Positions 1 through 8,338 of a DNA stretch of 64,000 bases are shown here, piece after piece. Under the pieces are notes generated by a model. It saw only the letters and a program-made list of their open reading frames with translations, was not told where the DNA came from and searched no databases. Source of the DNA: Limnochorda pilosa (GTDB lineage Bacteria; Bacillota; Limnochordia; Limnochordales; Limnochordaceae); NCBI RefSeq assembly GCF_001544015.1, contig NZ_AP014924.1, positions 3,596,001 through 3,660,000 of the forward strand, written 5' to 3'. A program made the position numbers and the translations under genes. Each line of letters begins with the position of its first letter. The stretch's first letter is position 1.

Positions 1-543
1 GTGGTCCTCAACCGCCCTCGCAACGACCACCTCATCCGGCACGTTCGGGAAGCGGGCGCCCGGATCCGCCTCATCGGTGACGGCGACATCGCCGCCAGCA
101 TCCAGGTGGCGCTGGGCGACCAGGGCGTGGACGTGCTGATGGGCATCGGCGGGGCCCCGGAGGGGGTCATCACCGCGTGCGTCCTGGCGTGCCTGGGTGG
201 GGACATGCAGGCCCGCCTCTGGGCCAAGACCGACGAAGATCGAGCCCTCGCCCACGCCGAGGCCATCGACCTCGACCGGATCCTCACCCTGGAAGACCTG
301 TGCCGCGGCCGCGACGTCTTCGTTGCCGCCACCGGCGTCACCGACGGCGATCTTCTGACGGGGGTCCGCTACTTCAGGGACGGCGCCGTCACCCAGTCGT
401 TGGTGATGCGGTCCATGTCGGGCACCGTGCGGTGGATCGACGCCCGGCACGACCTCTCGCGGCTCCGCCAGCTCGCGGGAGGCCGCTACGATGGCGTGGC
501 GCACCCCGTGCCCCCACCCTCACAACGCGCGGCGCATTCATGA
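1..543 (+). CDS. glpX: Class II fructose-1,6-bisphosphatase GlpX, C-terminal part
   Basis: Dephosphorylates fructose-1,6-bisphosphate (and often sedoheptulose-1,7-bisphosphate) in gluconeogenesis and the Calvin cycle. The 180 visible residues hold the sugar-phosphate-binding stretch of the GlpX family, MGIGGAPEGVITACVLACLGG (residues 47-67 of the visible part), and end with the usual family tail. The reading frame is already open at base 1, so the N-terminal half, including the metal-binding DxDG region, lies outside the window; the GTG at base 1 is not the start. It ends 78 nt before the proposed RuBisCO large-subunit start on the same strand, which fits a Calvin-cycle operon where one bisphosphatase serves both reactions. 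Family call is firm; dual specificity is inference from context. Confidence 0.93.
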   Translation: MVLNRPRNDHLIRHVREAGARIRLIGDGDIAASIQVALGDQGVDVLMGIGGAPEGVITACVLACLGGDMQARLWAKTDEDRALAHAEAIDLDRILTLEDLCRGRDVFVAATGVTDGDLLTGVRYFRDGAVTQSLVMRSMSGTVRWIDARHDLSRLRQLAGGRYDGVAHPVPPPSQRAAHS

Positions 544-621
544 CGGTCTGAGACAGAATGCTCTACATGCCCTCAGGGCTGCGCGAAAGTGGGCAAAAGC
601 ACAGATCAGGAGGTGATCGAC

Positions 622-2070
622 CTGTCCCTCGCCAATGGCACCACCGGCAACCTGTTCGATGCCGGCGTCCGAGAGTACAGCGACGCCTCGCGGCACTACT
701 ACGACCCCAACTACCAGCCCACGGAGACCGACGTGCTCTGCGCGTTTCGGGTCACCGCCCAGCCGGGGGTCCCGTGGCCCGAGGCCGCCGCCGCGGTCGC
801 GGCGGAGTCGTCGTCGGGCACGTGGACCTCGGTCTGGACCGACCACCTGGTGGACCTGTCCCGCTACTCGGCCCGGTGTTATCACATCGACCCGGTTCCC
901 GGCCGGGAGGACCAGTTCATCGCGTACGTCGCCTACCCCATGGACCTCTTTGAGGAAGGGTCCATCGCCAACGTGATGTCGTCGATCGTCGGGAACGTCT
1001 TCGGCTTCAAGGCCATCCGGGCCCTGCGGCTCGAGGACATCCGAATCCCCGTGGCCTACCTGAAGACCTTCCAGGGCCCGCCCCACGGCATCCAGGTGGA
1101 GCGCGACCGGCTCAACAAGTACGGCCGTCCCCTCCTGGGGGCCACCATCAAGCCGAAGCTGGGGCTCTCGGCCAAGAACTACGGCCGCGCCGTCTATGAG
1201 GCCCTGCGGGGCGGCCTCGACTTCACCAAGGACGACGAGAACGTCAACTCCCAGCCCTTCATGCGCTGGCGGGACCGGTACCTCTTCGTGATGGAGGCGG
1301 TGAAGAAGGCCGAGGACGAGACGGGCGAGCGGAAGGGCCACTACTTGAACGTGACCGCCCCCACCTTCGAGCAGCTCATGGAGCGGGCCGAATTCGCCAG
1401 GGACCTGGGTTCCCGCATCATCATGGTTGATTTCCTCACCGCAGGCTTCACCGCGCACACCTCCCTCTCGCACTGGTGCCGGCGGAACGGCGTCCTCCTC
1501 CACTGCCACCGGGCGATGCACGCGGTGATCGACCGGCAGAAGGACCACGGCATCCACTGGCGGGTGCTGGCCAAGTGGCTCCGGATGGCCGGCGGCGACC
1601 ACCTGCACAACGGCACCGTGGTGGGCAAGCTCGAGGGCGATCGGGCCTCCACCATGGCGGTGAACGACTTGCTCCGGCTGGACTTCGTCCCCGCCGACCC
1701 GGCCCGCGGCATCTACTTCGACCAACCCTGGGCCTCGCTGCCGGCGGTCTTCCCCGTGGCGTCGGGCGGAATCCACGTCTGGCACGTGCCGGAGCTGCTC
1801 TCCATCTTCGGCGACGACGCCGTCCTCCAGTTCGGCGGCGGCACCCTGGGCCACCCCTGGGGGAACGCGGCGGGCGCCACGGCCAACCGGGTCGCCCTGG
1901 AGGCTGCGGTCATGGCCCGCAACGAGGGGCACGACCTGGTGCGCGAGAGCCGGCGGATCCTGGAGGAGGCCGCCCGGCACAGCCCCGAGCTCCGGGTGGC
2001 CCTGGAGACCTGGAAAGGCATCGCGTTCGAGTACGACACCGTCGACCGGCTGGACCCGGTGTCCGGGTAG
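622..2070 (+). CDS. cbbL: RuBisCO large subunit, form I
   Basis: Carboxylates ribulose-1,5-bisphosphate in the cytosol. All active-site elements are present: TIKPKLGLS (Lys175/Lys177 in spinach numbering), [12 protein letters not shown] with the carbamylated Lys201, HCHRAMH (His294), GKLEGDR (Lys334), VASGGIH (Ser379) and [12 protein letters not shown]. So this is a true carboxylase, not a RuBisCO-like protein, and the paired small subunit makes it form I. Start: a near-perfect Shine-Dalgarno AGGAGGTGATC begins at 608 and sits 8 nt before an in-frame CTG at 622; the conventional alternative is GTG at 589, which has no good ribosome site. I chose the CTG, giving 482 residues, close to the family length. 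No RuBisCO activase (cbbX or cbbQ) is seen in the window. Confidence 0.95.
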   Translation: MSLANGTTGNLFDAGVREYSDASRHYYDPNYQPTETDVLCAFRVTAQPGVPWPEAAAAVAAESSSGTWTSVWTDHLVDLSRYSARCYHIDPVPGREDQFIAYVAYPMDLFEEGSIANVMSSIVGNVFGFKAIRALRLEDIRIPVAYLKTFQGPPHGIQVERDRLNKYGRPLLGATIKPKLGLSAKNYGRAVYEALRGGLDFTKDDENVNSQPFMRWRDRYLFVMEAVKKAEDETGERKGHYLNVTAPTFEQLMERAEFARDLGSRIIMVDFLTAGFTAHTSLSHWCRRNGVLLHCHRAMHAVIDRQKDHGIHWRVLAKWLRMAGGDHLHNGTVVGKLEGDRASTMAVNDLLRLDFVPADPARGIYFDQPWASLPAVFPVASGGIHVWHVPELLSIFGDDAVLQFGGGTLGHPWGNAAGATANRVALEAAVMARNEGHDLVRESRRILEEAARHSPELRVALETWKGIAFEYDTVDRLDPVSG

Positions 2071-2094
2071 CCGGATCCCTGGGAGGTGAGAGCC

Positions 2095-2496
2095 TTGTCC
2101 GTCCAGAGCCCGTCTCAGCGGGCGCCTGCCGGTTCACCCGCCGAACGGGTGCCGTCCCGGCGCACCGAGCTCTTCTCCTACCTGCCGCCCCTGAGCGACG
2201 ACCAGGCGGCCCGGCAGGTGCGGTACATGCTGGACCGCCAGCTCATGCCGGGCATCGAGTACACGGCCCGGTTGGACCCGTCCGACGACTACTGGCACTT
2301 CTGGAAGCTGCCCTTCTTCCAGGTTTCCGACCCGGCAGAGGTGATGGCCGAGCTGAAGGCCTGCCGCCGGGACCATCCAGAGGCCTTCATCCGCCTCACC
2401 GGATACGACCCGCAGCGGCAGTGCCAGGTGGTGAGCTTCGTCCTTCACCGGCCCGATGCCCCCGAGCCACAGGAGGGATCCTCGTGCACGAGCTGA
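2095..2496 (+). CDS. cbbS: RuBisCO small subunit
   Basis: Small subunit of the form I RuBisCO hexadecamer. After a proline-rich N-terminus of about 25 residues the family core follows: RTELFSYLPPLSDDQAARQV, then a YDPQRQCQVVSF segment near the C-terminus. Start: GGGAGGTG at 2081-2088 is the ribosome site, 6-7 nt before TTG at 2095; a GTG at 2086 lies inside the Shine-Dalgarno itself and is less likely. The gene begins 24 nt after cbbL and its last 13 nt overlap the following aldolase, so the three are probably co-translated. The N-terminal extension is slightly longer than usual; otherwise ordinary. Confidence 0.93.
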   Translation: MSVQSPSQRAPAGSPAERVPSRRTELFSYLPPLSDDQAARQVRYMLDRQLMPGIEYTARLDPSDDYWHFWKLPFFQVSDPAEVMAELKACRRDHPEAFIRLTGYDPQRQCQVVSFVLHRPDAPEPQEGSSCTS

Positions 2497-3491
2497 CCAT
2501 CGGGAAGCTGCGCGGCATCCACTCCATCTCCACCCCGGCCGGGCATATCACCGTGACCGCGCTGGATCACCGGGGCTCGCTGCGCAAGGCCCTGGAGAAG
2601 ACCCTGGGGCGGCCTGTCGCCCACGGCGAGGTGGTGGAGGAGAAGCTCCGCATGGTACGGGCCTTCGCCCCCCACTCCACCGCCGTCCTGCTCGATCCCA
2701 CCTTCGGGGCGGCCCAGGCGGTCGCGTCCGGGGCCCTTCCGGGCCACGTGGGCCTCCTGGTGGCGGTGGAGGAGTCCGGCTACCAGGGTTCCGACGAGAG
2801 TCGGCTCACCCGCCTGGTGGAGGGCTGGAGCGTGGCCAAGGTCAAGCAGATGGGCGCGAGCGCGGTCAAGATGCTCCTTTACTACCACCCCCAGTCGGCC
2901 GCGGCCGGTCACCAGGAGGAGCTGGTCGCCCAGGTGGCCGAGGAGTGCCGAAGGCACGACATCGCCTTCCTGCTCGAGCCCATGTCGTATCCCGTGGCTC
3001 CGGGCCAGTCCAAGTCGGCGCCCGAGTTCGCCCGGGAGAAGCCCCGAGTGGTCCTGGAGACGGTGGAGCGTCTGGGGCCGCTGGGGGCGGACCTGCTCAA
3101 GCTGGAGTTCCCCGGCGACCCCCACTGGGAGCAGGATGAGGCCCGCATGCGCGGGCACTGCCGGGAGATCACCCGCCGCTCGCCCGTTCCGTGGGTGATC
3201 CTTAGCGCCGCCGAGAGCTTCGACGTCTTCCAGCGCCTGGTAGAGATCGCCTGCGAGGAGGGGGCTTCGGGCTTCATGGTCGGCCGGGCCATCTGGCAGG
3301 AGGCCATGACCCTGCCTGACCCGGCCGAGCGGGACCGGTTCCTGAAGACCCAGGGTGTCAGCCGGCTGGAGATCCTGAAGGCCATCGCCAACCGCCGGGG
3401 ACGGCCCTGGTCCGAGCAGGCCGCGGCGCGGCCGGTGGCGGAGGGGTGGCACCGGGAGTACGGCTCGCACCCCGATCAGGCGGTGGCCTAG
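2484..3491 (+). CDS. LacD-type class I aldolase in the Calvin-cycle operon
   Basis: A 335-residue protein of the tagatose-1,6-bisphosphate aldolase (LacD) family, cytosolic class I Schiff-base aldolases. Supporting segments: TALDHRGSLRKAL near the N-terminus, KVKQMGASAVKMLLYYHP, FLLEPMSYP, ADLLKLEFPGD with the likely Schiff-base Lys, and PWVILSAAESFDVFQ, followed by GFMVGRAIWQEA. Start GTG at 2484 has AGGAGGG 6 nt upstream and overlaps cbbS by 13 nt. Known members split tagatose or fructose bisphosphates; placed between cbbS and phosphoribulokinase, this one most likely makes fructose-1,6- and/or sedoheptulose-1,7-bisphosphate for the Calvin cycle in place of the usual class II CbbA. Substrate is inference. 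Confidence 0.85.
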   Translation: MHELTIGKLRGIHSISTPAGHITVTALDHRGSLRKALEKTLGRPVAHGEVVEEKLRMVRAFAPHSTAVLLDPTFGAAQAVASGALPGHVGLLVAVEESGYQGSDESRLTRLVEGWSVAKVKQMGASAVKMLLYYHPQSAAAGHQEELVAQVAEECRRHDIAFLLEPMSYPVAPGQSKSAPEFAREKPRVVLETVERLGPLGADLLKLEFPGDPHWEQDEARMRGHCREITRRSPVPWVILSAAESFDVFQRLVEIACEEGASGFMVGRAIWQEAMTLPDPAERDRFLKTQGVSRLEILKAIANRRGRPWSEQAAARPVAEGWHREYGSHPDQAVA

Positions 3492-3542
3492 CCGCTACGG
3501 CCACGGCAGGCCCGCGGCCGACACGGAAAGGAGGATGGCATC

Positions 3543-4556
3543 ATGAACGGTACACCCCGCCGTCCCGTGCTCCTGGGCGTGGGCGGTGATAGCGGGAGCG
3601 GCAAGACCACCATCACCCGAGGGCTCGTCCAGCTGTTCGGGGCTGGGAACGTCACCAGCATCTGCCTGGACGACTACCACAAGCTGGACCGCAACGCGCG
3701 AGCAGCGGCGGGCGTCACCGCCCTCAACCCCGCGGCCAACGACCTCGCACTCCTGGAGGAGCACATGGCCGCCCTGCGTCGGGGCGAGAGCGTCCTGAAG
3801 CCGGTGTACGACCACAGCACGGGGACCTTCGGCGAGCCCGAGGAGGTGCACCCGAAACCCTGGATCATCGTGCGCGGCCTCTTTCCCCTCTTCACGGAAC
3901 GGCTTCGCCGGACCTTCGACCTGAAGGTGTGGCTCGAGCCCGACACCGAGCTGAAGTACCACTGGAAGGTGCAGAGGGACGTGGCGCAGCGGGGGTACAC
4001 GGTGGAGCAGGTCATTCGCCACATCGTCGACCGGCAAGACGACCTGCGGCGCTACATCCTCCCCCAGGCGGGTCACGCGGACCTGCAGGTTCAGTTCCAC
4101 CCGCCCGAGGGCTTCTTCCACACAGGCGAGGACCACGACCCCGCCCAGCGGGAGCTACACGTCCGGCTCACCGTGCGGCCGGAGACGCCGGTGGCACCGG
4201 TGCTGGACTCCCTGATGGGCATCGTGCGGGGCGGGAGCAGGCCCCCGGCCTCTTCGGCCGGGCGCCCGGGGATTCGCCTAGGGCAGGCGGGCGTGAACGG
4301 GCACACCGCGGCCGTCCTTGAGGTGGACGGCGGCCTCGACCCCGCCACCACCGCCCCCCTGCTCGAGGTGCTCCTACGCCGCCTGGCCCCCCTTGATCCG
4401 GACCAGCCCGGCCTCGGAACCTTCCTGGCTGGCGGCCGCACCCCGGCCCGGAGCCATACCCTCATGGTCACCCAGCTCCTCATCGCGAACGCGATGCTGG
4501 CCGCGGTCCAGCACGAAGGGAGCCGTCCCTCCCCTCGCGCCCGTATGGTAGACTGA
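3543..4556 (+). CDS. prk: Phosphoribulokinase
   Basis: Phosphorylates ribulose-5-phosphate with ATP, making the RuBisCO substrate. The N-terminus carries the P-loop GGDSGSGKTT (residues 14-23), followed by CLDDYHKLDR and the conserved TALNPAANDLALLEEH segment, then KPVYDHSTG and RQDDLRRYILPQ. The last ~110 residues after SLMGIVRGG are a separate, less conserved C-terminal domain (TAAVLEVDGGLDPATTAPLLE), resembling the C-terminal part of larger, plant/cyanobacterial-type enzymes. Start ATG at 3543 follows GGAAAGGAGG. It is 51 nt downstream of the aldolase in the same operon. Together with glpX and cbbLS it covers the two Calvin-specific enzymes. Confidence 0.93.
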   Translation: MNGTPRRPVLLGVGGDSGSGKTTITRGLVQLFGAGNVTSICLDDYHKLDRNARAAAGVTALNPAANDLALLEEHMAALRRGESVLKPVYDHSTGTFGEPEEVHPKPWIIVRGLFPLFTERLRRTFDLKVWLEPDTELKYHWKVQRDVAQRGYTVEQVIRHIVDRQDDLRRYILPQAGHADLQVQFHPPEGFFHTGEDHDPAQRELHVRLTVRPETPVAPVLDSLMGIVRGGSRPPASSAGRPGIRLGQAGVNGHTAAVLEVDGGLDPATTAPLLEVLLRRLAPLDPDQPGLGTFLAGGRTPARSHTLMVTQLLIANAMLAAVQHEGSRPSPRARMVD

Positions 4557-4594
4557 GCCCGGACCCGCAACCATCCTGGGAAGGAGAGCTACGG

Positions 4595-5365
4595 CTGGAC
4601 GATACCGCCGCAGGAGGTTCCTTTCTCCACCGGGCGGATCCCAGGGCGAAGCTCCTGGCCCTGGTCCTCATGGTCGTCGCCCTGGCGGAAGCCCGATCCG
4701 TCCCTGGCCTGGCGGGTGCGGGCCTCCTGGTGGCCGCCGGCGCCCTGGCGGGCGCCGTCTCCTCGCGCGTCCTCCTGCGGGCCGCGCGGCTGGTGCTGAT
4801 GCTCCTCCTCGTCACCCTGGCAACGCACCTGCTTCTCACGCCGGGGGAGCCGTGGCTGCGGCTCGGGCCCCTGGTAGCCACGCGTGAGGGCCTGCAGCGG
4901 GGGCTCCTCCTGGGCGCGCGTCTGGCGCTCCTGGCCCTGGCCGGCGCCCTGGTGACCGCCACCACCTCGCCCCTGGCCCTCAGCCGGGGCTTGGAGCGGC
5001 TCCTCTCCCCGCTGGGCCGAGCCGGCGTACGGGTGCCGGACCTTTCCTTGGTCCTCGCGATCGCCCTCCAGTTCATCCCCATCCTGGCCGGGGAAGCCTA
5101 CCGCCTTCGGCTCGCGCGGCAGGCCAGGGGGGAAGCGGTCTCGGGCGCAGGGTCCTGGCGGAGGGCTCTTGCCACCGCGTCGGTTCTCGTCCCCCTCTTC
5201 GCCAGCGCCCTCCGCCGGGCGGACCGCCTGGCGGAGGCCATGGAGGCGCGCGGCTACCGGGGCGCCCCGCGCAGCAGCCTGCGGCCCTATCGCTGGCGGG
5301 CCGCAGATTGGCTGGTGGTGGGGCCGACACTCCTGCTGGCCTTCTGGCTCGGGCTCACAGGCTAA
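4595..5365 (+). CDS. EcfT/CbiQ-like transmembrane subunit of an ECF transporter
   Basis: Integral membrane protein of the energy-coupling factor T family, which couples an ATPase pair to a substrate-binding S subunit for vitamin or metal uptake. Visible features: N-terminal FLHRADPRAKLL, typical of EcfT; several hydrophobic segments; and the Ala-Arg-Gly coupling motif AMEARGYRGA near residue 210-219. Start: AAGGAG at 4581-4586 is 8 nt before CTG 4595, and the 25 residues between this CTG and the first ATG (4670) contain the family N-terminus, so the ATG is internal. It follows prk by 38 nt on the same strand and converges on a Gx/NusG-II fusion gene 9 nt away. No ATPase subunit lies nearby. 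Substrate unknown. Confidence 0.8.
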   Translation: MDDTAAGGSFLHRADPRAKLLALVLMVVALAEARSVPGLAGAGLLVAAGALAGAVSSRVLLRAARLVLMLLLVTLATHLLLTPGEPWLRLGPLVATREGLQRGLLLGARLALLALAGALVTATTSPLALSRGLERLLSPLGRAGVRVPDLSLVLAIALQFIPILAGEAYRLRLARQARGEAVSGAGSWRRALATASVLVPLFASALRRADRLAEAMEARGYRGAPRSSLRPYRWRAADWLVVGPTLLLAFWLGLTG

Positions 5366-5373
5366 GGGCGGGT

Positions 5374-6390
5374 TCAGCGGGTGATGGCGTCGTACGGGAG
5401 CGGCTCGCCGCCCCGGACCCGTACCACGGCCCGGCCGGGCAGGCAGGCGATGGCCTGGTGGGTCCGGTCGATCCATCCGGTGCGGACGCAGATCTGGTCG
5501 GGGCAGTCCGAGGCGCGCACGCGCACGCGTCCCGGCGCCGTCTCCAGCACCATGCGGACCCCTCCGGCCGTGAGCGGCACCGCCTGCTCCTGGTCCAGGG
5601 GAAGCTCGAGGACCTCGCGCCCCCCGACCGTCACCACGGCCACCGCGGGGCCCGCGCCTGCGGCGGTGGCGGGCACCAGGGTGTTCCACAGGAGAACCGC
5701 ACCCACGGCCGCCACCAGCACGGCAGCGGCCCAGTCGCCGTGACGGACTCGGGGCTGGATCTGGGCTCGGGAGACCCCTCTCCCCACCCCCGACCCTGCC
5801 CGCGTGCCGCTCGGTGGCGGGGGGACCTGGGCCAGAACGCGGGCCGCGGCGAGACCCACCAGCGCCCCGGCGGGAAGGGCGAGCCAGAGCAGGACGGGAA
5901 GGTAAGCCAGGACGGCGCCCTGCCCGGTGAGCAGCCATGCCGCCATGAGCTGGCCGGTGTTGTGGGCGGCCGCTCCCATGAGGCTCACGCCCACCGGCGA
6001 CAGGAGGCGGCCGGCCCCGGCCCGGACGCCGGCCATCACCGCCACGCTCACCAGCCCGCCGGCGAGACCGATCCAGAAGGGCCCGGAGAAGAGCGTCCCG
6101 ATCACGAAGGAGCCGAGGACCTGGCGGAGCACCACCAGCAGGAGCGCCTCCCGGAACCCCCAGAGGTAGAGGGCCACCAGCGAGACGATGTTCGCCAGTC
6201 CCAGCTTCGCCCCCGGCAGGGGCAGCGAGGGAAGCTGGGCCTCCAGAACGTGGAGGGCGACGCCGAGGGCCAGGAACATGCCCAGCCGGGCCACGTCCCG
6301 AGCGCTGCGCTCCGGAGCCGTACGGGCACCCTCCTTCCCCAGGCGGGGGAGGACAGCGTCCCGCCCTGCAGGCTCCGCCCATACCGTCAT
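5374..6390 (-). CDS. Fusion of Gx transporter/heptaprenyl-diphosphate-synthase-I-like membrane domain with NusG domain II
   Basis: A 338-residue fusion. Residues ~33-190 are the polytopic membrane domain annotated as Gx transporter or heptaprenyl diphosphate synthase component I (RLGMFLALGVALHVLE, GAKLGLANIVSLVALYLWG, HNTGQLMAAW). After a Pro/Gly-rich linker and a further TM segment (~219-238), residues 245-338 form a NusG domain II (DUF1312) with ASDCPDQICVRTGWI and IACLPGRAVVRV. In many RNF-containing Bacillota these are two neighbouring genes; here they are one frame. The ATG overlaps the apbE stop (ATGA). Being last in the rnf-apbE operon suggests a role in flavin or quinone supply or RNF assembly; the real function of either domain here is not known. 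Confidence 0.8.
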   Translation of the reverse strand: MTVWAEPAGRDAVLPRLGKEGARTAPERSARDVARLGMFLALGVALHVLEAQLPSLPLPGAKLGLANIVSLVALYLWGFREALLLVVLRQVLGSFVIGTLFSGPFWIGLAGGLVSVAVMAGVRAGAGRLLSPVGVSLMGAAAHNTGQLMAAWLLTGQGAVLAYLPVLLWLALPAGALVGLAAARVLAQVPPPPSGTRAGSGVGRGVSRAQIQPRVRHGDWAAAVLVAAVGAVLLWNTLVPATAAGAGPAVAVVTVGGREVLELPLDQEQAVPLTAGGVRMVLETAPGRVRVRASDCPDQICVRTGWIDRTHQAIACLPGRAVVRVRGGEPLPYDAITR

Positions 6391-7442
6391 GGGTCCATCA
6401 CCTGGATGCGTCCCCGGAGGCCCGAAGTGTAGGTCACCTTCATCTCCGTGTCCACGAAGACGGCCTCCACCCCTGGCAGGCTTTCCACCAGCCGCGCCCC
6501 ACGTTCGGGCCCCAGCACGAAGACAGCCGTGGAAAGGCCGTCCGCGTCCACCCCATGGGGCGCCAGTACCGTCACGCTCGCAAGCTCCCGGGCGGGGTAG
6601 CCGGTGGCGGGGTCCAGGAGGTGGGAGTAGCGGGTTCCCCCGTCGATGAAGTAGCGCTCGTAGTCCCCGGAGGTCGCGAGGGCCTCGTCGGTCGCTTCCA
6701 CCACGGCGATGACGGCGCCGGGCCGGCGGGGGTGCTGGATGCCCACCCGCCAGGGGGAGCCGTCGGGCCTGCCGCCCAGGGCGTAGAGGTTGCCCCCCAG
6801 ATCGATGAGCGCCCGGGTGACACCCGCGCCCCGGAACCGCTCCGCCAGCCGGTCCACGGCCCAACCCTTGGCGATGCCGCCCAGGTCCAGCACCATGCCG
6901 GCGCGGTCCAGCGAGGCCGCTTGGCCGTCTTCGGCCAGCTGGAGCCAGCGGTATCCCACCCGCGCTCGCGCCGCCTCGATCGCCGGGACGTCGGGGAGGT
7001 GCCGCCCGCGGACCGTCCCCTGGGCATCCTCGTTCTCTTCGACGGCTTCAGGGTCCACGAAACCCCAGAGGTCCACCAGCGGTCCGATGGTGGGGTCGAA
7101 GGCCCCATCGCTCAGGCGTGCGAGGCGCAACGCTTCCCCGATGAGCCTGGTCGTCTCGGACCCCACCGTGACGGGCCCTTCGCCTGCCCGGGCGTTCAGC
7201 CGGGCCACGTCCGAGCCGGGGTCGAACCGGTCCAGGGCACGGGTCATCCGGTCCAGCTCGGGCAGGACACCCGCCGCGGCCTCCTGCGCTCCGGGCCCTT
7301 CGGCCACCACGTGGACGTAGGTGCCCATGGAGAAGCCCGTAACCTCCACCGGGTCTCCCCCCCGGCCGCGGTCCGCCGCGGCGGCCACCGCCACGGCAGC
7401 CGCCGCCAGCACCGCGGCCAGGCCCCACGCCCGCCGCGGCAC
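6387..7442 (-). CDS. apbE: FAD:protein FMN transferase ApbE
   Basis: Attaches FMN covalently to Thr in the (S/T)GAT motif of target flavoproteins such as RnfG and RnfD, outside the membrane. N-terminal hydrophobic stretch (residues ~5-22) looks like a signal anchor; no lipobox Cys is visible. Family landmarks: MGTYVHVVAEG, LSDGAFDPTIGPLVDLWGF, MVLDLGGIAKGWAVD, ALIDLGGNLYALG, ATSGDYERYF, YSHLLDPATGYPA and the late metal-binding DADGLSTAVFVLG. Start GTG at 7442 directly follows the rnfB stop, with GGAGG upstream. Its acceptor motifs are encoded in the same operon (two in RnfG, one in RnfD), so the targets are clear from context. 351 residues, normal length. Confidence 0.93.
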   Translation of the reverse strand: MPRRAWGLAAVLAAAAVAVAAAADRGRGGDPVEVTGFSMGTYVHVVAEGPGAQEAAAGVLPELDRMTRALDRFDPGSDVARLNARAGEGPVTVGSETTRLIGEALRLARLSDGAFDPTIGPLVDLWGFVDPEAVEENEDAQGTVRGRHLPDVPAIEAARARVGYRWLQLAEDGQAASLDRAGMVLDLGGIAKGWAVDRLAERFRGAGVTRALIDLGGNLYALGGRPDGSPWRVGIQHPRRPGAVIAVVEATDEALATSGDYERYFIDGGTRYSHLLDPATGYPARELASVTVLAPHGVDADGLSTAVFVLGPERGARLVESLPGVEAVFVDTEMKVTYTSGLRGRIQVMDP

Positions 7443-7443
7443 G

Positions 7444-8268
7444 CTAGACCGCCTCCAGCAGGTGGACCTTGCCCGCCCGGACCTCGATGCAGCCCGTGGG
7501 GCACTTGGCCACACACGCCCCGCAGCCGTTGCACCGCTCGGAGTCGATCCGGGCCAGGTTGTCCACCACGTGGATGGCGTCCTGCTCGCAGGCCCGCTCG
7601 CAGATCTTGCAGGCGATGCAGCCCGCCTGGCACACGGCCCGTACCTGCTTGCCCCCCAGGGGCGAGACGCAGCGGACCACCGCGGGCGTGTCGGGGGCGA
7701 CGAGCTGGATCGTACCCCTGGGGCACACCTGGGTGCAGATGCCGCACCCGGTGCAGAGGGCCTCGTCGACGATCGGAAGGCCGTCGGCTCCCATCCGGAG
7801 GGCGCCGAAGGGGCACTCCCGCACGCAGGTTCCGAGGCCGAGGCAGCCGTAGGTGCATCCCTTGGGGCCGTTGTAGGTGAGGGCGGCCGCACGGCAGTCC
7901 TCCAACCCCACGTACTCCGCGCGTCGGGGCGCCTTGGCGCCCACCCCTCCGCAGAGGACCTGGGCCACCTGGCGCTCGACCCGGCCGGCGTCCACGCCCA
8001 GGGTGCTGGCGATGCGGGCCACCTGCTCGGCGTTGGCCACGGTGCACTGGGAGGGCAGGGCCTCGCCCCGGGCCAGCGCCTTGGCCATCCCCCCGCACCC
8101 CGAGAAGCCGCAGGCGCCGCAGTTGGCCCCCGGCAGCATGTTGGTGAGGAGCTCGACCCGTCCGTCTTCCTCCACCTGGAATGCCCGGGCCGCGTAGAAG
8201 AGCCCCGTGGCGAAGAGGAGCCCGATCACGCCTAGCACGCCGCCTGCGATGACCATCGATGAGAGCAT
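7444..8268 (-). CDS. rnfB: RNF electron-transport complex subunit B
   Basis: Iron-sulfur subunit that accepts electrons from reduced ferredoxin on the cytoplasmic face. One N-terminal TM helix (residues ~4-28), then the 4Fe-4S-binding domain PGANCGACGFSGCGG with the later Cys of SQCTV, then several CxxCxxCxxxCP ferredoxin motifs: CLGLGTCVRECP, CTGCGICTQVCP, CIACKICERACEQ and CNGCGACVAKCP. 274 residues, within the family range. It lies 70 nt downstream of rnfA and is followed at once by apbE. Ferredoxin partners are not in this operon. Nothing unusual seen. Confidence 0.95.
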   Translation of the reverse strand: MLSSMVIAGGVLGVIGLLFATGLFYAARAFQVEEDGRVELLTNMLPGANCGACGFSGCGGMAKALARGEALPSQCTVANAEQVARIASTLGVDAGRVERQVAQVLCGGVGAKAPRRAEYVGLEDCRAAALTYNGPKGCTYGCLGLGTCVRECPFGALRMGADGLPIVDEALCTGCGICTQVCPRGTIQLVAPDTPAVVRCVSPLGGKQVRAVCQAGCIACKICERACEQDAIHVVDNLARIDSERCNGCGACVAKCPTGCIEVRAGKVHLLEAV

Positions 8269-8338
8269 CCCACGGCCTCCTTCCTCACGAAGCCCCCGTC
8301 AAGAACCCCATTCCACCCTCGCGCGAGGCGCTCCACCC

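Noticed and set aside
589-621. GTG 589 as cbbL start
   Set aside because: No Shine-Dalgarno at normal spacing, while CTG 622 has a near-perfect one; kept only as alternative.
538-1980. Long minus-strand frame opposite cbbL (480 codons)
   Set aside because: It runs antisense to a certain RuBisCO gene, has biased composition (Gly, Val, Pro, Arg repeats) typical for shadow frames in GC-rich DNA, and no ribosome site.
622-2070. RuBisCO-like protein (form IV) instead of true RuBisCO
   Set aside because: All catalytic residues and a small subunit are present.
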